Assembly (NCBI GenBank): GCA_963785075.1
Contig: CAWATW010000003.1
Span: 124,001 to 188,000 of the forward strand
DNA length: 64,000 nucleotides
Source of the DNA: JAOUGY01 sp963785075
GTDB taxonomy: Bacteria > Actinomycetota > Acidimicrobiia > Spongiisociales > ZC4RG35
Reading direction: 5' to 3'
Made by a program: the position numbers and the translations under genes. Positions within the stretch are counted from its first letter, which is position 1. Each line of letters starts with the position of its first letter. Shown in pieces: positions 43,619 through 51,911 of the stretch. The notes below the pieces were generated by a model. The model searched no databases, was not told the origin of the DNA, and was given only the letters and a program-made list of their open reading frames with translations.

Positions 43619-44827
43619 ATGCCAGCGCCGCTCGCTCCCGCCGACTACATCCAGATCGAGTACGAGATCGGTGCCCACAACTACAAGCCGCTCGATGTGA
43701 TCCTCGCCCGGGGCGAGGGGGTGTGGGTCTGGGACACCGAGGGCAACCGGTATCTCGACTGTCTCGCCGCCTACTCGGCGGTGAATCAGGGTCACTGCAA
43801 CCCAAAGATCAGGGATGCTCTGATCGAGCAGGCGCACCGGATAACGCTCACCTCACGCGCGTTCCGCAACGACCAGCTCGCGCTCTTCTACGACGAAGTG
43901 GCGGCGTTGACCGGTGCTCACAAGGTGTTGCCCATGAACAGCGGGGCGGAGGCGGTCGAGAGTGCGATCAAGGCTGTCCGCAAATGGGGGTACGAGGTGA
44001 AGGGCGTCCCCTCGGACCAGGCGGAGATCGTCGTGTGCGCCAACAACTTCCACGGTCGAACGTTGGGGATCGTCGGTTTCTCCACCGATCCGGTCGCCCG
44101 TCGTAACTTTGGTCCATTCGCCCCCGGATTCGAAGTGATTCCATTCGGTGACGCCCAGGCGTTGGAGGATGCGATCACCCCCAACACGGTGGCGTTCCTC
44201 GTCGAGCCGATCCAGGGGGAAGCGGGAGTCATCATCCCTCCCGACGGATATCTCAAGGCCATTCGTGAGATCTGCACCCGCCACGATGTGACTCTCATCT
44301 TCGACGAGATCCAGACCGGGCTCGGACGAACGGGGAAGCTGTTCGCCGAGGAGTGGGAAGATGTGGAAGCGGACGTCACGCTGATCGGAAAGGCTCTCTC
44401 GGGAGGGTTCTATCCGGTCTCGGCCGTCCTCTCGAACGCCGAGGTGCTCGGTGTGCTCCGACCCGGTGAGCACGGGTCGACGTTCGGAGGCAACCCGCTC
44501 GCATGTGCGGTCGCTCGGACTGCGCTGCGGGTCCTCGTCGAGGACGGAATGATCGACAATGCCGCCGAGCTCGGTCCGTACTTCCAGGGCAAGTTGGCGA
44601 ATATCCGATCGGAACACGTGAAGCAGGTTCGCGGTCGCGGTCTGATGATCGCGATCGAGTTCCATCCGGAGGCGGGCGGTGCCCGTCGGTTCGCCGAGGC
44701 ATTGAAGGACCAGGGGGTCCTCGCCAAGGAGACCCACGTGAACACCCTCCGATTCGCTCCTCCACTCGTGATCACCCGCGACCAGATCGACTGGGTCGTC
44801 GAGCAGGTCGAGGCCGTCCTCACGTGA
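43619..44827 (+). CDS. rocD: Ornithine--oxo-acid aminotransferase
   Basis: A PLP-dependent class III aminotransferase converting ornithine to glutamate semialdehyde. The 402-residue protein opens with EYEIGAHNYKPLDVILARGEGVWVWD, the standard OAT N-terminus, and contains MNSGAEAVESAIKAVRKWGY, NNFHGRTLGIVGFSTDP, VEPIQGEAGVI, FDEIQTGLGRTG, and the PLP Lys258 in LIGKALSGGFYPVS. Convergent with a second class III aminotransferase, and a palindromic operator-like site lies upstream. Confidence 0.92.
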   Translation: MPAPLAPADYIQIEYEIGAHNYKPLDVILARGEGVWVWDTEGNRYLDCLAAYSAVNQGHCNPKIRDALIEQAHRITLTSRAFRNDQLALFYDEVAALTGAHKVLPMNSGAEAVESAIKAVRKWGYEVKGVPSDQAEIVVCANNFHGRTLGIVGFSTDPVARRNFGPFAPGFEVIPFGDAQALEDAITPNTVAFLVEPIQGEAGVIIPPDGYLKAIREICTRHDVTLIFDEIQTGLGRTGKLFAEEWEDVEADVTLIGKALSGGFYPVSAVLSNAEVLGVLRPGEHGSTFGGNPLACAVARTALRVLVEDGMIDNAAELGPYFQGKLANIRSEHVKQVRGRGLMIAIEFHPEAGGARRFAEALKDQGVLAKETHVNTLRFAPPLVITRDQIDWVVEQVEAVLT

Positions 44828-44860
44828 GCATGGGCGCGGCGACAACCGCCGGGCCCATGC
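44828..44860. terminator. Stem-loop between convergent aminotransferase genes
   Basis: gcatgggc and gcccatgc form an 8-bp outer stem; gcgg/ccgc form an inner one. It starts one base after the rocD stop. Confidence 0.65.
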
Positions 44861-44882
44861 CTGCACGGTCGAGGCGGCCGAT

Positions 44883-46202
44883 CTATCCGTCGACGAACGA
44901 CTCCACCAGCTCCTCGCCGGCCGCGCCTCCCGCCTCGTAGTCGGTCAAGGCGGCGTCCATTAGGTCGATGGCCCAGTCGAGCTCGTCCATCGTGGTCACC
45001 AGAGGCGGGATGAAGCGGATCACGTTGCCATCCGGTCCGCACTCGATGATCACAGCGCCCCGCTCGAGGCAGTATCGATGCAGATGCTGGAATGCCAGCT
45101 TGTCGGGAGTGCGCTCGTCGCGGTCGGAGACCAGTTCGATGCCGATCATCAGACCGAGTCCTCGGACATCGCCGATCGTCGGATGGCGGTCCTTCAACTC
45201 GTCGAGTCGGCGGAACCCATGTTCCGACAGCTTCTTGGCGTGGGGGAGCAGGTCTCCCATCGTGTCCATGACTGCGATCGATGCGGCACAGCTGATCGGA
45301 TTGCCGCCGAAGGTCGTTCCGTGCGAGCCGATCGGGAAGGCGTCGATGATCTCCGCAGACGCCCCCCAGGCCGAAAGGGGCAGGCCATTGGCGATCCCCT
45401 TTCCGAGCGCGACGATGTCAGGATCGACCGGGTAGTGATCTGACCCGAACCATGATGCCGTCCGGCCAAACCCGGTTTGGACCTCGTCGAAGACCAGCAT
45501 GATGCCGTGTTCGTCGCACAGGTCCCTCAGGGTCTGGAGGAACATAGTCGGCGCCGGGTAGTAGCCACCTTCACCTTGCACGGGCTCTACCAGCATGGCC
45601 GCGATGTTGTGGGGCGCCACCTCGTGCTTGAACATCAGTCGGAGCTCGTCGAGCGCCCGCTCGGTGGCCTCCTCCTCCGTCATACCCCAGCGGTAGGGAT
45701 GCGGGAACGGTGCCACGAACACGGAGCCCAGCACCGGGTGATACCCGTCGCGGTACTTCGCGTTCGACGTCGTGTAGCTGACCGACCCCATGGTGCGGCC
45801 GTGAAAGGCGCCTCGGAAGACGATGACGCCTTGTCTACCTGTGGTCTTCTTGGCGAGCTTCACTGCCCCCTCCACCGCTTCGGCTCCGGAGTTGGCAAAT
45901 CCGAACTTCTCGATGGTGGGCGGGGTGATGGCACGGAGTCGTTCGGCCGCCTCGACGATGGTGTCGTAGCGGAAGATGCAGCCTGCGTGCATGACCCGAT
46001 CCAGTTGGGCATGCGCGGCGCTGACCACCGCAGGGTGGTTGTGGCCGAGATTGGTGACGGCGGTTCCACAGGCAAAGTCCGCCCACTTTTTGCCGCTGGC
46101 GTCGTGGAGCCACAAGCCTTCGGCCCTGTCGATCACCAGGTCGGTGTCGAATGCGATAACGGGTGCGATGACGTCGGAATGACGGGAAATGAGATCAGAC
46201 AA
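44883..46202 (-). CDS. Class III aminotransferase (4-aminobutyrate/omega-amino acid type)
   Basis: A 439-residue PLP enzyme: WADFACGTAVTNLGHNHPAV, FANSGAEAVEGAVKLAKKTTGRQGVIVFRGAFHGRTMGSV, AAMLVEPVQGEGGYYPAP, MLVFDEVQTGFGRTASW, and the PLP lysine in VALGKGIANGLPLSAW. The pattern is closest to GabT-like or acetylornithine-type enzymes; the amino donor cannot be fixed by eye. It is the last clearly chromosomal-core gene before the accessory region. Confidence 0.85.
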   Translation of the reverse strand: MSDLISRHSDVIAPVIAFDTDLVIDRAEGLWLHDASGKKWADFACGTAVTNLGHNHPAVVSAAHAQLDRVMHAGCIFRYDTIVEAAERLRAITPPTIEKFGFANSGAEAVEGAVKLAKKTTGRQGVIVFRGAFHGRTMGSVSYTTSNAKYRDGYHPVLGSVFVAPFPHPYRWGMTEEEATERALDELRLMFKHEVAPHNIAAMLVEPVQGEGGYYPAPTMFLQTLRDLCDEHGIMLVFDEVQTGFGRTASWFGSDHYPVDPDIVALGKGIANGLPLSAWGASAEIIDAFPIGSHGTTFGGNPISCAASIAVMDTMGDLLPHAKKLSEHGFRRLDELKDRHPTIGDVRGLGLMIGIELVSDRDERTPDKLAFQHLHRYCLERGAVIIECGPDGNVIRFIPPLVTTMDELDWAIDLMDAALTDYEAGGAAGEELVESFVDG

Positions 46203-46320
46203 CGGACGGTCCTTTCGTCGAAGTACGGGAGGGCCGGAAACCGGTCTGTTCTATGGGGCGGCGAAGAGGTGTCTCCTGGCGATGCGCGGGATCCTGGTCA
46301 CGTTCCACAGGGTACTCGGC

Positions 46321-46348
46321 GAGGGGCGAGGGGCGAGGGGCGAGGGGC
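46321..46348. repeat. Heptanucleotide tandem repeat, GAGGGGC x4
   Basis: Four perfect 7-base units plus gagg, in the 560-bp gap (46203-46762) between two genes. The same period as the repeats at 3577 and 12304. The rest of this gap holds the first palindromic repeat copy and a small broken gene. Confidence 0.8.
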
Positions 46349-46437
46349 GAGGTACGCCGCGCACCTACGCACCGACTGGTTCACCGAATCCGGCACCGCC
46401 GTGAGGTCTACCGGCCACGCTGATCAACCGCATTCGT

Positions 46438-46499
46438 ACGTGCCGATCGGCGTGGTTCGGCGATTTCCCAAGGTGCCTGCGACGGATATTCTCGTGAAA
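46438..46499 (+). repeat. Cassette-type palindromic repeat, copy 1 (degenerate right end)
   Basis: Starts gtgccgatcgg and shares gcgtggttcggcgat with copy 60617. The right half is degenerate (ctcgtgaaa instead of gatcggcg). First copy at the edge of the accessory region. Confidence 0.45.
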
Positions 46500-46592
46500 T
46501 AGAAAATCTCCTGAGTCCTCCGCCAGTCGTACTCGGGGGAGCAACTTCGCTCAATATCTCGACGTTGGGTCGGGGCGACCTGGGGAGGGCTC

Positions 46593-46766
46593 ATGCGTAT
46601 TCGGATCGTTCCTGCGTAGGTGTTGCTTCTTTCGGTGGCGGCACCGGCGTATGCGGGGCACCGGTCTGAGCCGATAGATGCCAGACAGGGAATAGAGGTG
46701 GGGCGCGCTGCGGCGACCAACAGCCTGAACGGGATCTACGTGTCGCCGTACGACGGGAATGTCTAG
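46593..46766 (+). pseudogene. Broken small secreted-protein gene
   Basis: After a good site (ggggaggg) an ATG reads MRIRIVPA, then TAG at 46617-46619, then VLLLSVAAPAYAGHRSEPID and ARQGIEVGRAAATNSLNGIY, SPYDGNV, ending at TAG 46764. The second part looks like a signal peptide with an AYA-G cleavage site and a short mature part. A GTG at 46620 could restart it. It abuts the end of the truncated hydrolase. Confidence 0.4.
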
Positions 46767-47539
46767 AGAGCTTCGGCGAGGATTCGGCTCGCTTGGGGGG
46801 ACACGAGACGGTCGTCTTCGCCGTGCCAGATCTGAATCGAGACCTGGATCTGGTGTAGTGGGACGTTCCAAGACCGCGCTTCGAGCGTGTAATCGTGCGT
46901 AGCGCCGCGTCCTCCCTGCCGGAAGGCCTCTGCCAGGCTTCGGCCCAACGCCTGTCGGAACTCCTCACGCCCAAGGATCTCCCGATCGGTCGGTCCGAGC
47001 CTGTCGAGCTTCGAAAGAAGTGTCTCGGCATCGCGCTTCGCGTCACGAGCAACCTTGGCGAACACCATCCGAGCGAGCCACGGTGCCCGGTCGGCCAGCG
47101 GGTACAACACCCTGTCCTCCCTGTTCGGGGTCGCCTTGGCGCCCGGCATATCACGCGAGCAGGTCGATGAGACGAGGGCCACTTGGCTCACCCGATCAGG
47201 CAGACCCCAAGCACAAGCCGACGCGTATTTGCCACCGCCTGACAGCCCGATCACCGCGAATCGCTCCAGGCCCAAAGCGTCTGCGAAACGACCTGTCAGC
47301 TGTGGGTACTCCCGGAGGGCGAAGGAATGGAAAGAGGAAAGACCTATGCCTGGGCGATCCGGCGCCAGAAGCCGAATCCCGAGTTGCTCCGCAGCCCGTC
47401 GAAAGGCCGGAATGTCAACGTCGAGGCGAGAACCCGGGTTTCCGTGGAGGTATACCACCGGGGGGCCATCGGGATTGCTCACGTCGGCATACCCGATCCT
47501 CGTACCGTCAGCCAACTCGATTTGAAGATCAGTCGACAT
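46763..47539 (-). CDS. Alpha/beta hydrolase, truncated before the catalytic His
   Basis: A 258-residue hydrolase: VVYLHGNPGSRLD (oxyanion region), APDRPGIGLSS, and the nucleophile elbow GLSGGGKYA. The catalytic Asp is likely in WHGEDDRLVSP. The protein then stops at ASRILAEAL, about 25-30 residues short of where relatives carry the catalytic His (GxGH). The stop coincides with the edge of the neighbouring broken gene, which suggests a deletion or insertion joint. Probably inactive. Confidence 0.75.
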   Translation of the reverse strand: MSTDLQIELADGTRIGYADVSNPDGPPVVYLHGNPGSRLDVDIPAFRRAAEQLGIRLLAPDRPGIGLSSFHSFALREYPQLTGRFADALGLERFAVIGLSGGGKYASACAWGLPDRVSQVALVSSTCSRDMPGAKATPNREDRVLYPLADRAPWLARMVFAKVARDAKRDAETLLSKLDRLGPTDREILGREEFRQALGRSLAEAFRQGGRGATHDYTLEARSWNVPLHQIQVSIQIWHGEDDRLVSPQASRILAEAL

Positions 47540-47555
47540 ATCACCGCCTTTCGGA

Positions 47556-47615
47556 CAGTGCCGTCATGTGCGGGTTGGGCGTCTCGGTGAGGTGAGGGAC
47601 TCCGCGAATCGTAGG
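47556..47615 (+). repeat. Cassette-type palindromic repeat, weak copy
   Basis: Left half cagtgccgtcatgtgcggg and ttgggcg match other copies (62712, 63922); the right half is degenerate. It overlaps the 3' end of the metallo-hydrolase gene. Confidence 0.3.
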
Positions 47616-48283
47616 AAAGCTGCTGAGGCCTGGGTGTGGATCGGTTTGGAGTGGCAGAAGGCTGCGATCTCGAACTGGAGTCCGGCGAGATGGCACAGAC
47701 TGCCGTCGACTTCAGGCGTGGACCGGTTGAACGCCATGCGTTTCACACTGCCGTCCTTGGTGGCCACCGCAGCGTCCCCCACGAGCAGGAGCCCGCCTCC
47801 TCGATCCAGAATGTAGGAGGTATGACCGGGCGTGTGTCCGGGCGTGTCGATGGCACGAAGATCTCCAGGAAGCACTTCGTTGGAGTCTTCAGAGACGAAG
47901 TGGTCCACCTCTACAGGTGGTGCAGCGAAGAAGGCCGCTGGCCAGAACATCGGTCTCCAATACCAATGGGTGGGCGGATTGGGTGGCTTCACAACTCCCT
48001 GAATCGCAGGTGCGTCCGCTTCGGATGCGTAGACCCTGGCCTCGGACGCTGCCTTGATCGTCGCAGCGCTTCCCGTGTGGTCCATGTGTGAATGAGTGAG
48101 CAGGATCGCTCTGACATCAGCGAGAGTTCGGCCCATCTCCTTCAGGTTCTGGGCGATCGCATCTTCTTTGCCGCGGACCAGAGCGTCCACCAGAGTCACG
48201 CCCTCGTCGCCATCGATGATGTACGAGTTCACCATCCCGGTGCCGAGCTGATATACGCCCTCGATGAGAGGTTCCATCGTCAT
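47564..48283 (-). CDS. MBL-fold metallo-hydrolase
   Basis: A 239-residue metallo-beta-lactamase-fold hydrolase: YIIDGDEGVTLVDALV, the zinc motif THSHMDHTG, the second His in DTPGHTPGHTSYI, and the bridging Asp in LLLVGDAAV. The last conserved His motif reads FCHSKPIH rather than the usual GHG. The ATG at 48283 follows ggaagagg; the frame is open to 48559 but without homology. Substrate unknown. Confidence 0.85.
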   Translation of the reverse strand: MTMEPLIEGVYQLGTGMVNSYIIDGDEGVTLVDALVRGKEDAIAQNLKEMGRTLADVRAILLTHSHMDHTGSAATIKAASEARVYASEADAPAIQGVVKPPNPPTHWYWRPMFWPAAFFAAPPVEVDHFVSEDSNEVLPGDLRAIDTPGHTPGHTSYILDRGGGLLLVGDAAVATKDGSVKRMAFNRSTPEVDGSLCHLAGLQFEIAAFCHSKPIHTQASAAFLRFAESLTSPRRPTRT

Positions 48284-48497
48284 TGAGTACCTCTTCCTTC
48301 TACTGATCGATACTCCGCTCGATGTCGTGCGACAAGAGTCCAACGATCCCTCGGGATCGGAGAGCGGCAACCGACCGATCGGGGCGAAGCAGAAAGACCA
48401 CAATCCGCCACCGACCGTGTTCAGACTCGATGTGGAGATCGCTCGCCACCTCCGGCCATTCCGGCGGTCAACAATGTTTGACATGGTTTGTGTGATC

Positions 48498-49004
48498 TCA
48501 GGCCGACGCCAGAGCAGCAGACCCCGAAACGTGGAGCCGGGCGGCTTGACGGGCGCCATTGAGGCGAGCGGTGCGCACCATCGATTCTGGTAGCAGGCCG
48601 ACCACGTCTTGGATGTCCACCACGGCCGGTTCGTCGACCTGGAGGCTGCGACCTTGGAGATCGACAGAGCCGTGTCCGGCAGCCTGCAGGTTGCGGAGCC
48701 AGTCGACGTCGGTGCCGTAGGGCAGCAGGACGATCACATCCTGATGGCTCTCGTGGGCCATCACCGGGGTGGTGTAGGGAGAGCCGGATCGGCGACCAAC
48801 GTGATGGATGACGGCAACCTGGCCGAGGCGGCCCGAGAACCTGAGATAGATCCGGTTCACCAGGGACTTGTTGTACCGCTTCACGAACTGCAGCGCCCGC
48901 GGGTTGCGAGTTCGCCATGCCCACATGTGGAGCGCCGTGTCCACGACCTCCACGACCATGACAACGCCCAGCATCACCAGCAGGCTCTTGGCAACCTTGC
49001 GCAT
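48498..49004 (-). CDS. Deazaflavin (F420)-dependent nitroreductase family protein
   Basis: A 168-residue protein of the Ddn/DUF385 split-barrel family, which uses reduced F420. An N-terminal hydrophobic anchor (LLVMLGVVMVVEVVDTALHMWAW) is followed by VAVIHHVGRRSGSPYTTPVMAH, LLPYGTDVDWLRNLQAAGHGSV and VDLQGRSLQVDEPAV, the family core. ATG 49004 sits eight bases after aggagg; a GTG at 49013 is too close to that site. This implies an F420 producer, in line with an actinobacterium. Confidence 0.87.
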   Translation of the reverse strand: MRKVAKSLLVMLGVVMVVEVVDTALHMWAWRTRNPRALQFVKRYNKSLVNRIYLRFSGRLGQVAVIHHVGRRSGSPYTTPVMAHESHQDVIVLLPYGTDVDWLRNLQAAGHGSVDLQGRSLQVDEPAVVDIQDVVGLLPESMVRTARLNGARQAARLHVSGSAALASA

Positions 49005-49029
49005 ATCGAACACCTCCTGGGGTACAGCG

Positions 49030-49378
49030 CACCCCGCTCGCTCGGAGCAAACCGAAGGACGCCCAGCTCGTCGAGCAGCGCAACCGCATCGTCGTAGAGC
49101 CCCACAGTCCCCAACAGGCCCGGTGCGGGCTGAGGAGCCCCTAGACCACTGTCACCTTGACCGCGGTGGTCGTATCTGATGCACCGGTAGTCGTCGCTCA
49201 ACACAGCCACAGGTACCTGGAACAACGCCCGGTTCATGAACAAGGCGTTCGAAGACACAACGGTCTGCTTCCCTCCACCGACCTCCTCGACCCGCAGCCC
49301 GGTCGCATTCACCGAGACGGTCCACTCACGGCCTTGTCGTTCCGCTCCCCGTTCGGTAGTCGTTGAAACCACCTCCAT
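49030..49378 (-). pseudogene. Alpha/beta hydrolase fragment (N-terminal part only)
   Basis: From ATG 49378: MEVVSTTTERGAERQGREW, then LRVEEVGGGKQTVVSSNALF, CIRYDHRGQGDSGLGAPQPA and LYDDAVALLDELGV. This is the N-terminal half of an enol-lactonase-like hydrolase, including DHRGQGDS before the elbow. The nucleophile motif and all C-terminal parts are gone; after LGV the frame has no homology. The gap to 49591 holds no other gene. Confidence 0.6.
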
Positions 49379-49548
49379 TGTGTCGCCGTTGGCCGTGCCC
49401 CTCCAAGGGCTGATAGTCACCTGAGGATGCCACATGTCGCTCGCTCCACCGGGCGATCTCGCGCACCCCGCAGCGTCGCCGAACCAGCGGATAGGGCGCA
49501 TCGCGCGGAGGACCCTCGTCACGCAGGGCGTTCGTTGACCCGCTCGCG

Positions 49549-49603
49549 GATGTGCCGCTCGGGATCGGGTGTTCTGCTCGGGTGAGGAGTCTCAGGTCGT
49601 GAT
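49549..49603 (+). repeat. Cassette-type palindromic repeat, weak copy
   Basis: Its left flank and start (acccgctcgcggatgtgccg, 49538-49557) are almost identical to the flank of the copy at 61403. The inner gtgttctgctcggg matches copies 54844 and 63922; the right end is degenerate. It overlaps the 3' end of the SUKH gene. Confidence 0.45.
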
Positions 49604-49930
49604 AGCCCCGATCAACCACCTGACGACGAAGCTGTCCAGGTTGTCCGCCAACATCCGCACCTGAGTGTCGATTGGTGACCACCAGTAGATCTGCTGGTCC
49701 TCTGACGTCGCAATGCAGAAGGAAGCGCCGGTCCCGTCGTCTCCGAATCCGACAAGACCGGCCGGGAAGCTGCTGTCCTCGCCGGCTCGGAGAGCGAAGT
49801 TCTCAGCCACGATCCGCTCGAGCGGCCAGACGAAGTACCACTGCCCTTCGCTGTCGAAGAGGCCGTTGCTGCTCCTCAGGAGTCCTCGAATGTCAGACGG
49901 CAGGGACAAGCCAAGGGGTTCACCTTTCAT
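49592..49930 (-). CDS. SMI1/KNR4 (SUKH) family protein
   Basis: A 112-residue SUKH-type protein: LGLSLPSDIRGLLRSSNGLF, WYFVWPLERIVAEN, FGDDGTGASFCIA and IYWWSPIDTQVRMLADNLDSFVVRWL. These are the usual helix, loop and paired strands of the superfamily. In bacteria SUKH proteins often act as immunity proteins for polymorphic toxins; no toxin gene is next to it. The preserved length is slightly short at the N-terminus. Divergent from a toxin-antitoxin pair. Confidence 0.78.
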   Translation of the reverse strand: MKGEPLGLSLPSDIRGLLRSSNGLFDSEGQWYFVWPLERIVAENFALRAGEDSSFPAGLVGFGDDGTGASFCIATSEDQQIYWWSPIDTQVRMLADNLDSFVVRWLIGAITT

Positions 49931-49953
49931 CCCAAATCTGATAATCTGATCAC

Positions 49954-50196
49954 ATGCCGGATGTCACTGCTACCGACGCTGCTCGTCACTTCGCCGATCT
50001 ACTCGACGGTGTCGAACACCGCGGCGAGAACTACACAATCGTTCGCCGCGGGAAGGCGATCGCGCATCTCGAACCGGTATCGAATGGACGTGGCGCCGAG
50101 GTCAAGGCGCTCCTGCGGCGGCACCGGCCCGATGCGGGGTGGCTGAAGGAACTGACCGATCTCCGAGGGCTGTTGGAGATCGAAGACCGGACATGA
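49954..50196 (+). CDS. Phd/YefM-family antitoxin
   Basis: An 80-residue antitoxin: VTATDAARHFADLLDGVEHRGENYTIVRRGKAIAHLEPV is the DNA-binding Phd fold (A-R...F..LL, then G-K-x-I-A-x-L). The variable C-terminal tail would wrap the toxin. Its stop overlaps the toxin start (ATGA). Confidence 0.88.
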   Translation: MPDVTATDAARHFADLLDGVEHRGENYTIVRRGKAIAHLEPVSNGRGAEVKALLRRHRPDAGWLKELTDLRGLLEIEDRT

Positions 50197-50591
50197 GTCT
50201 GATTCTTCTCGACACCACATTCCTGATCGATGCCGAGCGGGGCGAGGTCGCTCTCGACGATGCCATTCATGATGACGACGACATTGCCATTGCGGCCGTG
50301 ACCGTCGCCGAGCTGCTCGTAGGAGTCAGGCTCGCCTCCGGCAAACGACGCGCTGCCCGCCAAACCTACGTCGAAGAGATTCTCGAGTCGCTCCCCATCA
50401 TCGCCTACGACCGTAGGGTGGCGGTCGAACACGCAGAGCTCCTCGGCGCCGTTCGCCGGCAGGGCCGCCCACGCGGCGCCCACGACCTACTGATCGCCGC
50501 GACGGCTCGGGCAACCGATCGGACGATCGTCACCGCCGACCAGGAGGCATTCACCGAACTTCCCGGTGTCGCTGCGGTCATCCACCGCTGA
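50193..50591 (+). CDS. VapC-type PIN-domain toxin
   Basis: A 132-residue PIN ribonuclease: ILLDTTFLIDAERG (first Asp), AAVTVAELLVGV (Glu), RGAHDLLIAATARATDRTIVTADQEAF (the Asp cluster). Forms an operon with the preceding antitoxin. Expected to cut tRNA or rRNA when free. Confidence 0.9.
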   Translation: MSLILLDTTFLIDAERGEVALDDAIHDDDDIAIAAVTVAELLVGVRLASGKRRAARQTYVEEILESLPIIAYDRRVAVEHAELLGAVRRQGRPRGAHDLLIAATARATDRTIVTADQEAFTELPGVAAVIHR

Positions 50592-50673
50592 CATAGGTTG
50601 AGAGGTCTTCTCAAGAGCACCTCCGGAGATGCATACAGAAGGCGTAGTTGTCGGCTGTGTACCAGTTGGAGGT

Positions 50674-50783
50674 GTTGTCGTGGTGCGTGTTCATGGTCGC
50701 GAGGTGGGGGTTCGGGCTCGGTCGTTGACCGGGGAACCCGAGCGTTGTCTGCTGGTGCCGGTGGACGTCGGCAAGCACTCCGG
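50674..50783 (+). pseudogene. IS110-type transposase N-terminal fragment
   Basis: Plus-strand reading VVRVHGREVGVRARSLTGEP then ERCLLVPVDVGKHSG matches my memory of IS110-family N-termini (VPVDVGK followed by the first catalytic Asp region). Only about 35 residues remain before the reading meets another transposase piece. Confidence 0.45.
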
Positions 50784-50872
50784 GCCACCTCCACACGCGG
50801 ACGATCCGACGTCTTCACCAACTCGACCGCCTCGGCACGGAACTCAGGCGGATACTTCGACGGACGACCCAT
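50783..50872 (-). pseudogene. IS3-type transposase OrfA N-terminal fragment
   Basis: Minus-strand reading MGRPSKYPPEFRAEAVELVK then TSDRPRVEVAR is the start of an IS3-family OrfA helix-turn-helix. Homology stops after about 30 residues. The 439-bp gap 50592-51030 contains only this debris and a palindromic repeat copy. Confidence 0.55.
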
Positions 50873-50928
50873 CCCGGGCCTCCCTTCTCTGGTCAACAAC
50901 CAGAATCGGGTGTCCACCCAAGCGGGTC

Positions 50929-50988
50929 AAGGTCAACCGGACACTCTCGGGAGTGCTCGTTCGTGTACCCGATTTCGTGATCGGCGTG
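50929..50988 (+). repeat. Cassette-type palindromic repeat, copy 2
   Basis: Inner part actctcggg-agtgctcgttcg and end gatttcgtgatcggcgtg closely match copy 53225. The left arm is degenerate. It lies between the transposase debris and the VOC-protein gene. Confidence 0.6.
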
Positions 50989-51030
50989 CCTCACGTTGCT
51001 GTTGAGTAGCGTCCGGGTTGGAGGTCTGGC

Positions 51031-51696
51031 ATGAGTGAGCAGGGATGGGAGGAGTTCCTCGCCGCAGAGGGGGTCGATGATTGGGTGGTTCTGCACGGCG
51101 GTGCGATGGCGGTGTTCGGGGTCGGGTCGCTGGTCAAGTCGGCGCAGCTGGCCGAGGCCGTGGCGGGTGTCGCAGGAGCGGAGCTGGGCATTCTCATGAC
51201 GGTGGCGTCCGATCGCCTCACGGTGCGGCTCACACGCGACGTTTGGCACCTCGAGCCACGCCATGTCGAAGTCGCCCGAGCCGTGTCCGAGATCGCACGA
51301 ACCTTCGGTGCTCGTTCTGACCGCAGCGCCGTCCAGGAGGTGCAGCTGGCGGTTGCGGCTCAACCCGCGGGGCTCGATGGGGGCTTCTGGCGGGCAGTGC
51401 TCGGCTATGTCCCGGCGGCGGACGACAACGCCGTTGATCCGCTCGGTCACGGGTCCACGGTGTGGATGCAGGAGCTGGATCCCGCCAAGCCGCTCCGCCA
51501 CGCAATGCACGTCGACGTGTCGGTCGCCCGAGAGGAGGCCGAGCGACGCCTGGCGGTGGCCCTGGCGGCGGGTGGGCGAATCGTCGACGACTCGGAGGCA
51601 CCTCGTTGGTGGACGCTGGCCGATCGTGCCGGCAATCGTGTCTGTATCGCGGCCTGGCCCGACGGAGCCGGGTCTGGACCGGAGGCGAGCTCGTGA
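51031..51696 (+). CDS. VOC/pterin-dehydratase-like protein
   Basis: A 221-residue protein of two parts. Residues ~1-100 resemble a 4a-carbinolamine dehydratase-like domain (VDDWVVLHGGAMAVFGVGSLVKSAQLAEAVAGV ... LTRDVWHLEPRHVEVARAVSEIA). Residues ~105-221 are a glyoxalase/VOC-like half (FWRAVLGYVPAADDNAV, VWMQELDP, RHAMHVDVSVAREEAERRLAVALAAGGRIVDD, DRAGNRVCIAAWPD). Known in actinobacteria; reaction unknown. Its stop overlaps the GTG of the PIN fragment. Confidence 0.75.
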   Translation: MSEQGWEEFLAAEGVDDWVVLHGGAMAVFGVGSLVKSAQLAEAVAGVAGAELGILMTVASDRLTVRLTRDVWHLEPRHVEVARAVSEIARTFGARSDRSAVQEVQLAVAAQPAGLDGGFWRAVLGYVPAADDNAVDPLGHGSTVWMQELDPAKPLRHAMHVDVSVAREEAERRLAVALAAGGRIVDDSEAPRWWTLADRAGNRVCIAAWPDGAGSGPEASS

Positions 51697-51911
51697 CGGT
51701 GTATGTGATCGATGCGCCTGCTGCGATCGATCTCGTGAAACGAGGCTACGAGGGAGGGTCCGAGTGGGAGTTGTTCGCACCCACTCTCTTGCGATCGCAT
51801 GTGTTGGCGATCCTTCATGCCGAGCTGGTTGCCGGCGGCGGTGAAGCCCGCCAGGTTCTCGACCTCGCCGAACAGGCATGTCACGGTTCCTGTTCCCGTC
51901 GCCGACGCTAA
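51693..51911 (+). pseudogene. PIN-domain gene cut short at the recombinase gene
   Basis: GTG 51693 overlaps the VOC stop and gives MTVYVIDAPAAIDLVKRGY, then FAPTLLRSHVLAILHAELVA and GGEARQVLDLAEQ. This is the N-terminal half of a VapC-like PIN domain (first Asp and Glu region). The frame then runs through ACHGSCSRRRR to TAA. The conserved Asp cluster is missing. From about 51841 the same DNA encodes the start of the recombinase in another frame. Confidence 0.6.

Noticed and set aside
46321..46348. CRISPR-like repeat
   Set aside because: Contiguous 7-base units without spacers; a simple tandem repeat. No cas genes anywhere in the window.
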